Assembly: GCF_000250675.2 (NCBI RefSeq) | Contig: NC_018681.1 | Location: 6,324,001-6,388,000, forward strand | From: Nocardia brasiliensis ATCC 700358 | GTDB lineage: Bacteria; Actinomycetota; Actinomycetes; Mycobacteriales; Mycobacteriaceae | DNA: 64,000 nucleotides | Reading direction: 5' to 3' | Part shown: in pieces, positions 33,540-42,687 of the stretch | Layout of the letters: every line of letters starts with the position of its first letter | How positions within the stretch are numbered: position 1 is the stretch's first letter | Position numbers and translations under genes: made by a program | Notes under the pieces: model-generated | Database searches by the model: none | Told to the model about the DNA's origin: nothing | Seen by the model: only the letters and a program-made list of their open reading frames with translations

Positions 33540-35681
33540 GTGTCAGTCACAGACGACATCCGCGCCCTCACTCAGCCGAACCACCCGGACGACTGGACGG
33601 ATCTGGACACCAAGGCCGTCGACACTGTCCGAGTGCTTGCCGCCGACGCGGTGCAGAACGCCGGGAACGGGCATCCCGGTACCGCGATGAGTTTGGCGCC
33701 GTTGGCCTATTCGCTCTATCAGCGCACCATGCGGATCGATCCGAGTGATCCGTCGTGGGTCGGCCGGGACCGTTTCGTGCTGTCCTGCGGGCATTCCAGC
33801 ATCACCCAGTACATCCAGCTCTACCTGGCTGGTTTCGGCTTGGAGTTGGATGATCTGAAGAACCTGCGCAAGTGGGGTTCGCTCACGCCGGGTCACCCCG
33901 AGTTCCGGCACACCGACGGCGTCGAGATCACCACGGGCCCGCTGGGTCAGGGTCTGGCTTCCGCGGTCGGTATGGCGATGGCCGCACGCCGCGAGCGTGG
34001 GTTGTTCGATCCGAGCGCCGCGCCGGGCACCAGCCCGTTCGATCATTTCATCTATGTCGTCGCGTCCGACGGTGACATGGAGGAGGGCGTCACCTCCGAG
34101 GCGTCGTCGCTGGCGGGCACCCAGCAGCTCGGCAATCTCGTGCTGATCTACGACGACAACAAGATTTCCATCGAGGACGACACCACCATCGCGTTCACCG
34201 AGGATGTCGCCAAGCGCTACGAGGCGTACGGCTGGCACGTGCAGGTGGTCGAGGGCGGCGAGGACGTCGTCGCCATCGAGGGTGCGCTGGCGGCCGCGAA
34301 GGCCGAACTCGATCGCCCATCGATCATCGTCCTGCGCACCATCATCGGCTACCCGGCCCCGAACAAGATGAACACCGGCGCCGCGCACGGCGCCGCGCTG
34401 GGCGCCGACGAGGTGGCCGCCACCAAGAAGGTGCTCGGTTTCGATCCGGAGCAGACCTTCGAGGTCGCGCCCGAGGTCATCGCGCACACCCGCAAGGTGG
34501 TCGAGCGCGGCCAGGCGGCGCACGCGCAGTGGCAGCAGCAGTTCGACAAGTGGGCGCAGGCCAACCCGGCCGGCAAGGAGCTGTTCGACCGGCTCGCCAA
34601 GCGCGACCTGCCGACCGGCTGGGCCGCGAATCTGCCGACGTACGAGGCGGATCCGAAGGGCATGGCCACCCGGAAGGCGTCCGGCAAGGTGCTCGCCGCG
34701 CTCGCGCCGGTGCTGCCGGAGCTGTGGGGCGGCTCGGCCGACCTGGCCGAGTCCAACAACACCACGATGCCCGACACCCCGAGCTTCGGCCCGGAGTCGA
34801 TCTCGACCGGCATGTGGAAGGCCGATCCGTACGGCCGCACACTGCACTTCGGTGTGCGCGAGCACGCGATGGGCGCGATCCTGAACGGCATCGCGCTGCA
34901 CGGTCCGACCCGTCCGTACGGCGGCACCTTCCTGGTGTTCAGCGACTACATGCGCCCCGCGGTCCGGCTGGCCGCGCTGATGCGCGTGCCCGCCATCTAC
35001 GTGTGGACGCACGATTCGATCGGCCTCGGCGAGGACGGTCCGACGCATCAGCCGATCGAGCACCTCGCCGCGCTGCGCGCGATCCCCGGCCTGAACGTGG
35101 TGCGCCCCGGTGACGCCAACGAGACCACCTACGCGTGGCGCACCATTCTCGAGCGGGACAGCAGCGAGCACACCTCGCACTTCTCCGTCTCCGAGCCCGC
35201 GCACCAGGACGGCCCGTCGGCGCTCGCGCTGACCCGCCAGGACCTGCCGATCCAGGAGGGCACCAGCTTCGAGGGCGTGGCCAAGGGCGGCTATGTGCTC
35301 GCCGAGGCGTCCACCGGCACACCGCAGGTGATCCTGATCGCCACCGGTTCGGAGCTGCAGCTCGCCGTCGCGGCCCGCACTACGCTGGAGGAGCAGGGCA
35401 TCGGCACCCGCGTGGTCTCGATGCCGTGTGTGGAGTGGTTCGACGCGCAGGACAAGGCGTACCGGGACGAGGTGCTCCCGCCGTCGGTGGGTGCGCGAGT
35501 CGCGGTCGAGGCCGGTATCGCGATGCCGTGGCACCGGTTCGTCGGTGACGCGGGCGAGATCGTCTCGATCGAGCATTTCGGTGCGTCCGCCGATTTCAAG
35601 ACCCTGTTCCGCGAGTTCGGGATCACCGCCGAAAACGTCGTTGCCGCCGCGCAGCGCACACTCGAGAACGTGAAGGGATAA
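33540..35681 (+). CDS. tkt: Transketolase
   Basis: A 713-residue TPP enzyme of the non-oxidative pentose phosphate pathway (two-carbon transfer between sugar phosphates). TPP-binding motif SDGDMEEGVTSEASSLAG with the N-terminal ADAVQNAGNGHPGTAMSLAP; pyrimidine-domain glutamate region HFGVREHAMGAILNG and the phosphate-binding HDSIGLGEDGPTHQP. GTG start with an AGGAG site 10-15 bases upstream. First gene of tkt-tal-zwf-opcA-pgl, with gaps or overlaps of under 10 bases. Confidence 0.97.
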   Translation: MSVTDDIRALTQPNHPDDWTDLDTKAVDTVRVLAADAVQNAGNGHPGTAMSLAPLAYSLYQRTMRIDPSDPSWVGRDRFVLSCGHSSITQYIQLYLAGFGLELDDLKNLRKWGSLTPGHPEFRHTDGVEITTGPLGQGLASAVGMAMAARRERGLFDPSAAPGTSPFDHFIYVVASDGDMEEGVTSEASSLAGTQQLGNLVLIYDDNKISIEDDTTIAFTEDVAKRYEAYGWHVQVVEGGEDVVAIEGALAAAKAELDRPSIIVLRTIIGYPAPNKMNTGAAHGAALGADEVAATKKVLGFDPEQTFEVAPEVIAHTRKVVERGQAAHAQWQQQFDKWAQANPAGKELFDRLAKRDLPTGWAANLPTYEADPKGMATRKASGKVLAALAPVLPELWGGSADLAESNNTTMPDTPSFGPESISTGMWKADPYGRTLHFGVREHAMGAILNGIALHGPTRPYGGTFLVFSDYMRPAVRLAALMRVPAIYVWTHDSIGLGEDGPTHQPIEHLAALRAIPGLNVVRPGDANETTYAWRTILERDSSEHTSHFSVSEPAHQDGPSALALTRQDLPIQEGTSFEGVAKGGYVLAEASTGTPQVILIATGSELQLAVAARTTLEEQGIGTRVVSMPCVEWFDAQDKAYRDEVLPPSVGARVAVEAGIAMPWHRFVGDAGEIVSIEHFGASADFKTLFREFGITAENVVAAAQRTLENVKG

Positions 35682-35687
35682 GCGCTC

Positions 35688-36818
35688 ATGGCACAGAACG
35701 AGAATCTCGCCGCCCTCTCCGCGGCAGGTGTGTCCGTATGGCTCGACGACCTGTCCAGGGACCGGATCCAGTCCGGCAATCTCGCCGAGCTGATCGCCAC
35801 CCGCAGCGTGGTCGGCGTGACCACCAACCCGACCATCTTTCAGGGCGCGCTGAGCCAGGGGCACGCCTACGACGGACAGCTGAAAGAGCTTGCCGCCCAA
35901 GGCGCCGACGCCGACGCCGCGATCCGCATCATCACCACCGACGACGTGCGTTCGGCCTGTGACGTGTTCACCGAGGTGTTCGAGGCGTCCAACGGCGTGG
36001 ACGGCCGGGTCTCGATCGAGGTCGACCCCCGCTTCGCCTTCGACGCGGACAAGACCGTCGCACAGGCCATCGACCTGTGGAAGACCGTCGACCGGCCGAA
36101 CCTGTTCATCAAGATCCCGGCCACCGAGGCGGGCCTGCCCGCGATCAGCAAGGTGATCGCCGAGGGCATCAGCGTGAACGTCACGCTGATCTTCTCGGTC
36201 GCGCGTTACCGCGCGGTGATGGGCGCCTACCTCGACGGTCTGCGCAGCGCCAAGATCGCGGGTCACGATCTCGGCAAGATCCATTCGGTGGCTTCGTTCT
36301 TCGTGTCCCGGGTGGACACCGAGATCGACAAGCGGCTCGAGGCGATCGGCACCGAGGAGGCGCTGGCCCTGCGCGGGCAGGCCGGTATCGCCAACGCCCG
36401 CTTGGCTTATGCCGAATACCAGGACGTGTTCGACGGCGGCAAGCACACCTCGACCTACAACCACCTGGGCGCGGCGGGCGCGAACCGGCAGCGGCCGCTG
36501 TGGGCCTCGACCGGCGTGAAGAACCCGGAGTACTCCGACGTCATGTACGTCACCGAGCTGGTGGGCAAGAACACGGTGAACACCCTGCCGGAGAAGACGC
36601 TCGAGGCCGTCGCCGATCACGGCGAGGTCCGTGGCGACACGGTCAGCGGCACCGCGGCGCAGGCCCAGGAGGTCTTCGACAAGCTGTCCGCAGCCGGGAT
36701 CGACCTCGACGACGTGTTCCAGGTGCTCGAGACCGAAGGCGTGGACAAGTTCGAGAAGTCGTGGGGCGAACTGCTTTCCGCCACGACCGAAGAGCTCACC
36801 GCGGCCGGGAACAACTGA
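35688..36818 (+). CDS. tal: Transaldolase
   Basis: A 376-residue transaldolase, the actinobacterial form longer than the E. coli enzyme. Signature VGVTTNPTIFQ near residue 45, FIKIPATEAG, NVTLIFSVARY and the region TGVKNPEYSDVMYV, which holds the Schiff-base lysine region. It transfers dihydroxyacetone units between sugar phosphates. Starts 6 bases after tkt. Confidence 0.96.
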   Translation: MAQNENLAALSAAGVSVWLDDLSRDRIQSGNLAELIATRSVVGVTTNPTIFQGALSQGHAYDGQLKELAAQGADADAAIRIITTDDVRSACDVFTEVFEASNGVDGRVSIEVDPRFAFDADKTVAQAIDLWKTVDRPNLFIKIPATEAGLPAISKVIAEGISVNVTLIFSVARYRAVMGAYLDGLRSAKIAGHDLGKIHSVASFFVSRVDTEIDKRLEAIGTEEALALRGQAGIANARLAYAEYQDVFDGGKHTSTYNHLGAAGANRQRPLWASTGVKNPEYSDVMYVTELVGKNTVNTLPEKTLEAVADHGEVRGDTVSGTAAQAQEVFDKLSAAGIDLDDVFQVLETEGVDKFEKSWGELLSATTEELTAAGNN

Positions 36819-36822
36819 CCCG

Positions 36823-38382
36823 ATGGCCGGCCCGAAAACCCAAACCTGGCAGAACCCGCTGCGCGACGAGCGGGACAAGCGGGTGCCGCGCATCGCGGGC
36901 CCGTGCAGCATGGTGATCTTCGGTGTCACCGGTGACCTGTCCCGGAAAAAGTTGATGCCGGCCATCTACGACCTCGCGAACCGGGGGCTGCTGCCCCCGG
37001 GTTTCGCGCTGGTCGGCTTCGCCCGGCGCGACTACGCGGACGAGGACTTCGCCGAGGTCGTGCTCGACGCGGTGAAGGCGCACGCGCGCACGCCATTCCG
37101 TCAGGAGGTCTGGGACCACCTGGCCGAGGGCATCCGCTTCGTGCAGGGCTCCTTCGACGACGACACCGCGTTCGCCACGCTGTCCGACACCTTGGCCAAG
37201 TTGGACAAGGATCGCGGCACCGGCGGGAATCACGCCTTCTACCTGTCGATTCCGCCGAACATGTTCCCCGTGGTGCTCGACCAGCTCTCCGAACACGGTC
37301 TCGCACAACCGACCACGACCGACGCGGCCGGTCGCAAGCCGTGGCGGCGGGTGGTGATCGAGAAGCCGTTCGGGCACGACCTGGAAAGCGCCCAGGAGCT
37401 CAACGAGCTGGTCAACCGGGTGTTCCCGGAGGAGACGGTGTTCCGCATCGACCACTATCTCGGTAAGGAGACGGTGCAGAACATCCTGGCGCTGCGCTTC
37501 GCCAACCAGCTCTACGATCCGATCTGGAACGCCAACTACGTCGACCATGTGCAGATCACCATGGCCGAGGACATCGGATTGGGCGGGCGCGCAGGCTATT
37601 ACGACGGCATCGGCGCGGCCCGCGACGTGATCCAGAACCACCTGCTGCAACTGCTCGCGCTCACCGCGATGGAAGAGCCGATCAGCTTCCAGCCCAAGCA
37701 GTTACAGGCCGAGAAGATCAAGGTGCTCTCCGCCACCAAACTCGTCGAGCCGCTCGACGAGACGACGGCGCGCGGGCAGTACGCCGAAGGCTGGCAGGGC
37801 GGCGAGCACGTGGTGGGCTTGCTCGACGAGGAGGGTTTCGACCCGCAGTCGCGCACGGAGACCTACGCCGCGATCACCCTGGAGGTCGACACGCGCCGCT
37901 GGGCGGGCGTGCCGTTCTATCTCCGTACCGGAAAACGCTTGGGCCGCCGGGTCACCGAGATCGCGGTGATGTTCAAGCGCGCCCCGCACCTGCCGTTCGA
38001 CCAGACCATGACCGAGGATCTCGGGCAGAACGCGCTGGTCATCCGGGTGCAGCCGGACGAGGGCATCACCACCCGGTTCGGGTCGAAGGTGCCGGGGTCG
38101 AGCATGGAAGTGCGCGACGTCAACATGGATTTCAGCTACGGCGAGGCGTTCACCGAATCCTCCCCCGAGGCCTACGAGCGTCTGATCCTCGATGTGCTGC
38201 TCGGGGTGCCGTCGCTGTTCCCGGTGAACGCGGAGGTCGAATTGTCCTGGAGCATCCTGGATCCGGTGCTCGAGCACTGGTCCACCGAAGGCAAGCCCGA
38301 GCCCTACGAGGCGGGCACCTGGGGTCCGGCCTCGGCCGACGAGATGCTCGCCCGCACCGGGCGGGAATGGCGGCGGCCATGA
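36823..38382 (+). CDS. zwf: Glucose-6-phosphate 1-dehydrogenase
   Basis: A 519-residue enzyme committing glucose 6-phosphate to the oxidative pentose phosphate pathway. NADP-binding GVTGDLSRKKLMPAIYDL (about residue 35) and the active-site signature RIDHYLGKE (about residue 210). The ATG at 36823 is 4 bases after the tal stop and gives the usual N-terminus MAGPKTQTWQNPLRD. Its stop overlaps opcA by ATGA. OpcA, encoded next, is its activator in actinobacteria and cyanobacteria. Confidence 0.97.
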   Translation: MAGPKTQTWQNPLRDERDKRVPRIAGPCSMVIFGVTGDLSRKKLMPAIYDLANRGLLPPGFALVGFARRDYADEDFAEVVLDAVKAHARTPFRQEVWDHLAEGIRFVQGSFDDDTAFATLSDTLAKLDKDRGTGGNHAFYLSIPPNMFPVVLDQLSEHGLAQPTTTDAAGRKPWRRVVIEKPFGHDLESAQELNELVNRVFPEETVFRIDHYLGKETVQNILALRFANQLYDPIWNANYVDHVQITMAEDIGLGGRAGYYDGIGAARDVIQNHLLQLLALTAMEEPISFQPKQLQAEKIKVLSATKLVEPLDETTARGQYAEGWQGGEHVVGLLDEEGFDPQSRTETYAAITLEVDTRRWAGVPFYLRTGKRLGRRVTEIAVMFKRAPHLPFDQTMTEDLGQNALVIRVQPDEGITTRFGSKVPGSSMEVRDVNMDFSYGEAFTESSPEAYERLILDVLLGVPSLFPVNAEVELSWSILDPVLEHWSTEGKPEPYEAGTWGPASADEMLARTGREWRRP

Positions 38383-39287
38383 TCATCGATATGCCGGACA
38401 CCACCACCGGCGAGGTCACCAAGCGGATCGTGCAGCTGCGCGAGAGCAACGGCGTGATCACCATGATGCGGGTGCTCACCCTGGTGGTGTGCACGCTGGA
38501 CAGCTCCGAGGCCGAGGACGCGATCGACGCCGCCAACGACGCCAGCCGCGAACACCCTTGCCGGGTCGTCGTTCTCGCGCGCGGTGACCGGGAGGCCGAA
38601 ACCCGGCTGGACGCCCAGATCCGGGTCGGCGGCGACGCGGGCGCGGCCGAGGTGATCGTGCTGCGGTTGCAGGGCGAGCTGATCAATCACGAGAGCAGCG
38701 TCGTCATCCCGTTCCTGCTGCCGGACACCCCCGTGGTGGCCTGGTGGCCGCGCGGGGCCCCGGAGTTCCCGTCCAAGGACTCGGTGGGGCGCTTGGCGAC
38801 TCGGCGCATCACCGACGCCACCTTCGCGGCCGATCCGCAGGCGACGATCAAGAAGCGGCTGGAATCCTATTCCACCGGCGATACCGATCTGGCGTGGAGC
38901 CGGATCACCTACTGGCGCGCGCTGCTCGCCGCCGCGCTGGACGAACCGCCGTACGAGCCGGTCGAATCGGTGCTCGTATCCGGGCTGCGCAACGAACCGG
39001 CCCTGGACATCCTCGCGGGCTGGCTCGCCATCCGCCTGGACTGCCCGGTGCGCCGCCGCTCCGGCGCGCTGAAGGTGGAGATCCACCGGCCGTCGGTGTC
39101 CGTCGCGATCGAACGCCCGCAGACCGGGCGCACCGCGACACTGACCCGCACCGGCGACCCTGACCAGCGAATTGCCTTGGCCCGCCGGGAAACTCGGGAC
39201 TGCCTGGCGGAGGAGCTGCGTAGACTCGACGCCGATGAGATCTATGCAGAAGCTCTCGCCGGAATCGAGAAGGTGACCTATGAGTGA
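38379..39287 (+). CDS. opcA: OpcA, glucose-6-phosphate dehydrogenase assembly protein
   Basis: A 302-residue protein needed for G6PDH assembly and activation. The N-terminus MIIDMPDTTTGEVTKRIVQLRE matches actinobacterial OpcA and fixes the start at the ATG overlapping the zwf stop; an ATG 4 codons upstream is in frame. The central WWPRGAPEFPSKDSVG and C-terminal LAEELRRLDADEIYAEAL blocks are family-like. Overlaps pgl by 8 bases. Confidence 0.95.
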   Translation: MIIDMPDTTTGEVTKRIVQLRESNGVITMMRVLTLVVCTLDSSEAEDAIDAANDASREHPCRVVVLARGDREAETRLDAQIRVGGDAGAAEVIVLRLQGELINHESSVVIPFLLPDTPVVAWWPRGAPEFPSKDSVGRLATRRITDATFAADPQATIKKRLESYSTGDTDLAWSRITYWRALLAAALDEPPYEPVESVLVSGLRNEPALDILAGWLAIRLDCPVRRRSGALKVEIHRPSVSVAIERPQTGRTATLTRTGDPDQRIALARRETRDCLAEELRRLDADEIYAEALAGIEKVTYE

Positions 39288-40053
39288 AACCGGAACGCAG
39301 GACAACGACACCTCCGCCAGCGACACCGTCGAGGTCCACGTGGACACCGACTCGCTGGTCGCCGCCGCGGCCGCCAAATTCGTCGACGTCGTGGTCGCGG
39401 CCCAGGCCGCCCGCGGGTCCGCCTCCGTGGTGCTGACCGGTGGCGGCACCGGCATCGGCCTGCTCGAGGTGGTTCGCAAGGCCCCCGGCGCCATCGACTG
39501 GTCCCAGCTCGACGTGTTCTGGGGCGACGAACGATTCGTGCCCGCCGCCGACGGGGAACGCAACGACCTGCAAGCCCGCCAGGCCCTGCTCGACCATGTC
39601 CCGGTCGATCCGGCCCGCGTGCACCCGGTCGCGGCCTCCGACGGCGAATACCCCGACCCGATCGAGGCCGCCGCCGAATACTCCGCCGCGGTCCACGCCT
39701 ACCTCGCCGAACACGGCGCCTTCGACCTGCACCTGCTCGGCATGGGCGGCGAAGGGCACGTCAACTCGCTGTTCCCCGACACCGACGCGGTCCGCGAAGA
39801 CCACGAACTCGTTGTCGCCGTGACGAATTCGCCCAAGCCGCCGCCGGTCCGGGTCACCCTCACGGTGCCCGCCATCCGCCGCACCCGCCACGTCGTCCTG
39901 GTCGTCGGCGGTGCCGCCAAGGCCGAGGCCGTCGCCGCCGCCATCGCCGGCGCCGACCCCGTCGACATCCCCGCCGCGGGTGCCGTGGGCCTCGAATCCA
40001 CCACCTGGTTGCTCGACCAGCCCGCCGCCTCCGCGCTCCAACTCCCGGACTGA
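39280..40053 (+). CDS. pgl: 6-phosphogluconolactonase
   Basis: A 257-residue lactonase (DevB/Pgl family) that hydrolyses 6-phosphogluconolactone, the product of Zwf. Motifs: VLTGGGTGIGLLE, FWGDERFVP (about residue 87) and the GMGGEGHVNSLFP block with the catalytic histidine. Last gene of the pentose phosphate operon; a strong hairpin follows 40 bases after the stop. Confidence 0.95.
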   Translation: MSETGTQDNDTSASDTVEVHVDTDSLVAAAAAKFVDVVVAAQAARGSASVVLTGGGTGIGLLEVVRKAPGAIDWSQLDVFWGDERFVPAADGERNDLQARQALLDHVPVDPARVHPVAASDGEYPDPIEAAAEYSAAVHAYLAEHGAFDLHLLGMGGEGHVNSLFPDTDAVREDHELVVAVTNSPKPPPVRVTLTVPAIRRTRHVVLVVGGAAKAEAVAAAIAGADPVDIPAAGAVGLESTTWLLDQPAASALQLPD

Positions 40054-40107
40054 GTAGCGCACACCCCGCCGTCTTCCCGACTGAGGTAGCGCACCCCGCC
40101 GTCCCCC
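40044..40107 (+). repeat. Tandem duplication of about 30 bp at the pgl stop
   Basis: CCCGGACTGAGTAGCGCACA (continuing into CCCCGCCGTC) at 40044-40075 is repeated with minor changes at 40076-40107. The first copy includes the pgl stop codon; the second copy supplies the left arm of the terminator hairpin. It looks like a slippage duplication of the operon end. Confidence 0.6.
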
Positions 40108-40119
40108 GGACGGCGGGGT
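40093..40119 (+). terminator. Terminator hairpin of the tkt-pgl operon
   Basis: A perfect 12-bp stem: ACCCCGCCGTCC (40093-40104) pairs with GGACGGCGGGGT (40108-40119) around a 3-base loop, followed by TTCCCTC. It has the form of an intrinsic terminator with a weak U-tract, as is usual in high-GC actinobacteria. Confidence 0.8.
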
Positions 40120-40163
40120 TCCCTCACGAACGTTCCGTCGGCGCGCGGCCGCTGCCGCGCGCG

Positions 40164-40217
40164 TTTTGGTGTCGCGCGCGCGTGTCAGTCAAAGGACACG
40201 CGCGCGGGACGACAAAA
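40164..40217. repeat. Long GC-rich hairpin with CGCGCGCG arms
   Basis: CGCGCGCGTGTC (40175-40186) pairs perfectly with GACACGCGCGCG (40195-40206) around an 8-base loop; outer bases GTC/GAC and TTTTG/CAAAA extend the stem with small mismatches to 40164-40217. It lies between the pgl terminator and the E1 gene. It could be a second terminator reading either way; the alternating CG tract is unusual. Confidence 0.65.
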
Positions 40218-40386
40218 GGTGCGCGGCGCGTCGAACACGATTCGCTACGGGGCTGTACGGTCCCAGAGCCGAGCGGCCGCCGGCAGTCCGGCTGCATATC
40301 CGGCGTTATGGTGTGGTGACAGGAAAAAGTTCGGCGGGATCTAGGAGGGCGCGCATAATCGTCGGCGGTGGGGATACAGTGGGGCC

Positions 40387-42603
40387 GTGAGCGAGCGGGA
40401 AGCTGTTTCCGGGGCGAGTCCGGGCAAGGTTCTTGACGAACGGTTTCGGGCGGCGGTCGGCGCATTGCCCGCGGGGGTGCGCCGCGCGGCGGGCCTCGAG
40501 GTCGCGCCGGGGGTCAGCGGGGTGACCCTGCTGGAACTGTTCGAGTCCCAGGCGACGAGCAGACAGCTGGATTTGGCCGCGCGGCAATTGGGGGCGAGCA
40601 AGCGGGGGTATTACAGCATCGGCTCGTCGGGGCACGAGGGGAACGCGGCGCTCGGATCGGTGCTGCGCGTGGACGATCCGGCGCTGCTGCACTATCGGTC
40701 CGGCGGGTTCTTCGTGCAGCGCGCCCGGCGCGTGCCCGGCCTCGACCCGATCCGGGACGTGCTGCTCGGCGTCGTCGCGGCGGCGGCCGACCCGATTTCC
40801 GGTGGGCGGCACAAGGTTTTCGGCAGCAAGGCCGCGAGCGTCATCCCGCAGACCTCCACCATCGCCTCGCATCTGCCGCGCGCGGTAGGTCTCGCGTTCG
40901 CCATCGATCGTGCGGCGCGGCTGGGCATTTCGAGCGAATGGCCGTCGGATGCGGTGGTGCTGTGCAGTTTCGGGGACGCCTCGGCCAACCATTCGACCGC
41001 GACCGGCGCGATCAATTCGGCGATCCACACCGCGCGGCAAGGGGTGGCGCTGCCGCTGCTGTTCCTGTGTGAAGACAACGGCATCGGCATCAGCGTGCCC
41101 ACACCCCCGGACTGGATCCCGCAGGCGTACGGATCACGGCCCGGCCTGGCGTATTTCGATGCCGACGGCTGCGACGCCGTCGACGCGCTGACCACCGCGA
41201 GCGCCGCCGCCGACTGGGTCCGGGAGCAGCGTAAGCCCGCGTTCCTGCGGCTGCGCACCGTGCGCCTGATGGGTCACGCCGGCTCCGACGTCGAAGCCGC
41301 CTACCGCAAACCCGCCGACATCACCGCCGACCTGCTCCGCGATCCGCTCGTGGCCACCGCCCGCCGCCTCGTCGCCGCGGGCGTCGCCACCCCCAACGAA
41401 CTCCTCGACCGCTACGACGCCATCGCCCACCGCGTCACCACCACCGCCGAAGAGGTCTGGCGCGAACCGAAGCTGGACTCCGCCCCCGCCGTGATCGCTT
41501 CCCTCGCCCCCACTCGTCCCGACCGGATCCGCACCGACGCCCTGCGCGCCACCACGGTGACGCCGAGCACGAAAGCCATTGTCGGCGGGGATGATTCGGT
41601 GACGCTCGGGCAGGCGGTCAATCGCACGCTGGCGCGATTGCTGACGCGGGATCGGGATGTGCTGGTGTTCGGCGAGGATGTCGGGCGCAAGGGTGGCGTG
41701 TACGGGGTGACCAAGGGGTTGCAGAAGCAGTTCGGGCGGCGCCGGGTCTTCGACACGTTGCTCGACGAGCAGAGCGTCCTCGGCACCGCGCTCGGTGCCG
41801 CGCTGGCCGGATTCGTGCCGATTCCGGAGATCCAGTATCTGGCGTATGTGCACAACGCGGCAGATCAGTTGCGCGGCGAAGCGGCCACCCTGTCGTTCTT
41901 TTCCGCTGGGCAGTATCACAATCCGATGGTGGTGCGGATCGCGGGCTACGCCTACCAGAAGGGTTTCGGCGGGCATTTCCACAACGACAACTCGATCGCC
42001 GCACTGCGCGATATCCCCGGCGTCGTTGTCGCGTCCCCGGCCCGCGCCGACGACGCCGCAGCCCTGCTGCGCACCTGCGTTTCGGCGGCCCGCGTCGACG
42101 GCCGCGTGTGCGTCTACCTCGAGCCGATCGCCCTGTACCACACCCGCGATCTGTATGAGACGGGCGACAACGGTTGGCTCGCACCGGTTTCCGACACCGA
42201 GCACGTCGATATCGGCCGCGCCCGCGTATACGGCGACGGCACTGATCTCACCATCGTCAGCTTCGCCAACGGCGTCCCGATGAGCTTGCGCGTCGCCCGT
42301 CGCCTCGCCGCGCGCGGCGTCCACGCCCGCGTCCTGGACCTGCGCTGGCTCTCCCCCCTCCCCGTCGACGATCTGCTCCACCATGCCCGCGCCACCGGCC
42401 GTGTCCTCATCGCCGACGAAACCCGCCGCAGCGGCGGCGTTTCCGAATCCGTCTACGCCGCCCTCCTCGACGCCTCCTTCGACGGCCGCCTGGCCCGAGT
42501 AACCAGCGAAGACACCTTCATCCCCCTCGGCCCCGCCGCCGACACCGTCCTGCTCGACGAAACCAAAATCGAAACCGCCGCAGGCAAACTCCTCGCCGAA
42601 TAA
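40387..42603 (+). CDS. Fused E1 alpha/beta 2-oxoacid dehydrogenase-like TPP enzyme
   Basis: A 738-residue protein with two halves. Residues about 55-360 are an E1 alpha domain (YRSGGFFVQRAR, TPP site GDASANHSTATGAINSA, GIGISVP, RLMGHAGSD); residues about 400-738 are an E1 beta domain (TLGQAVNRTL, VLVFGEDVGRKGGVYGVT, DTLLDEQSVLGTALGAALAG, ADETRRSGGVSESV). Separate genes encode these subunits in most branched-chain or pyruvate dehydrogenases. No E2 or E3 gene is adjacent. It probably decarboxylates a branched-chain 2-oxoacid, but the substrate and acyl carrier are unknown. GTG start; the TAA stop is inside repeat copy A. Confidence 0.87.
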   Translation: MSEREAVSGASPGKVLDERFRAAVGALPAGVRRAAGLEVAPGVSGVTLLELFESQATSRQLDLAARQLGASKRGYYSIGSSGHEGNAALGSVLRVDDPALLHYRSGGFFVQRARRVPGLDPIRDVLLGVVAAAADPISGGRHKVFGSKAASVIPQTSTIASHLPRAVGLAFAIDRAARLGISSEWPSDAVVLCSFGDASANHSTATGAINSAIHTARQGVALPLLFLCEDNGIGISVPTPPDWIPQAYGSRPGLAYFDADGCDAVDALTTASAAADWVREQRKPAFLRLRTVRLMGHAGSDVEAAYRKPADITADLLRDPLVATARRLVAAGVATPNELLDRYDAIAHRVTTTAEEVWREPKLDSAPAVIASLAPTRPDRIRTDALRATTVTPSTKAIVGGDDSVTLGQAVNRTLARLLTRDRDVLVFGEDVGRKGGVYGVTKGLQKQFGRRRVFDTLLDEQSVLGTALGAALAGFVPIPEIQYLAYVHNAADQLRGEAATLSFFSAGQYHNPMVVRIAGYAYQKGFGGHFHNDNSIAALRDIPGVVVASPARADDAAALLRTCVSAARVDGRVCVYLEPIALYHTRDLYETGDNGWLAPVSDTEHVDIGRARVYGDGTDLTIVSFANGVPMSLRVARRLAARGVHARVLDLRWLSPLPVDDLLHHARATGRVLIADETRRSGGVSESVYAALLDASFDGRLARVTSEDTFIPLGPAADTVLLDETKIETAAGKLLAE

Positions 42604-42687
42604 CCACGACAGCCACACCCTTTCTCGGGACTTACACCCCCTCTGAACGCTCAGAACGGGTGTAGATCCCGAGAAGGGGTGCGGATT
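42601..42687. repeat. Repeat copy A with long palindrome (left flank of the AbiEi/DUF559 module)
   Basis: An 87-bp element nearly identical to 43706-43792, offset exactly 1105 bp, same orientation. From 42615 the two copies are 73 bases long with one or two differences. Internally it is a nested palindrome: ACCCTTTCTCGGGA/TCCCGAGAAGGGGT arms (one mismatch), TACACCC/GGGTGTA inner arms and a CTGAACGCTCAG centre (one mismatch in this copy). It covers the TAA stop of the E1 gene and encodes the last 12 or so residues of the minus-strand AbiEi/DUF559 gene. Confidence 0.9.

Noticed and set aside
33543..36965. Minus-strand open frame of more than 1100 codons opposite tkt, tal and the start of zwf
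   Set aside because: It is antisense to three certain genes, is rich in Arg/His/Gly/Val as expected from the mirror frame of high-GC genes, and has no recognisable domain.
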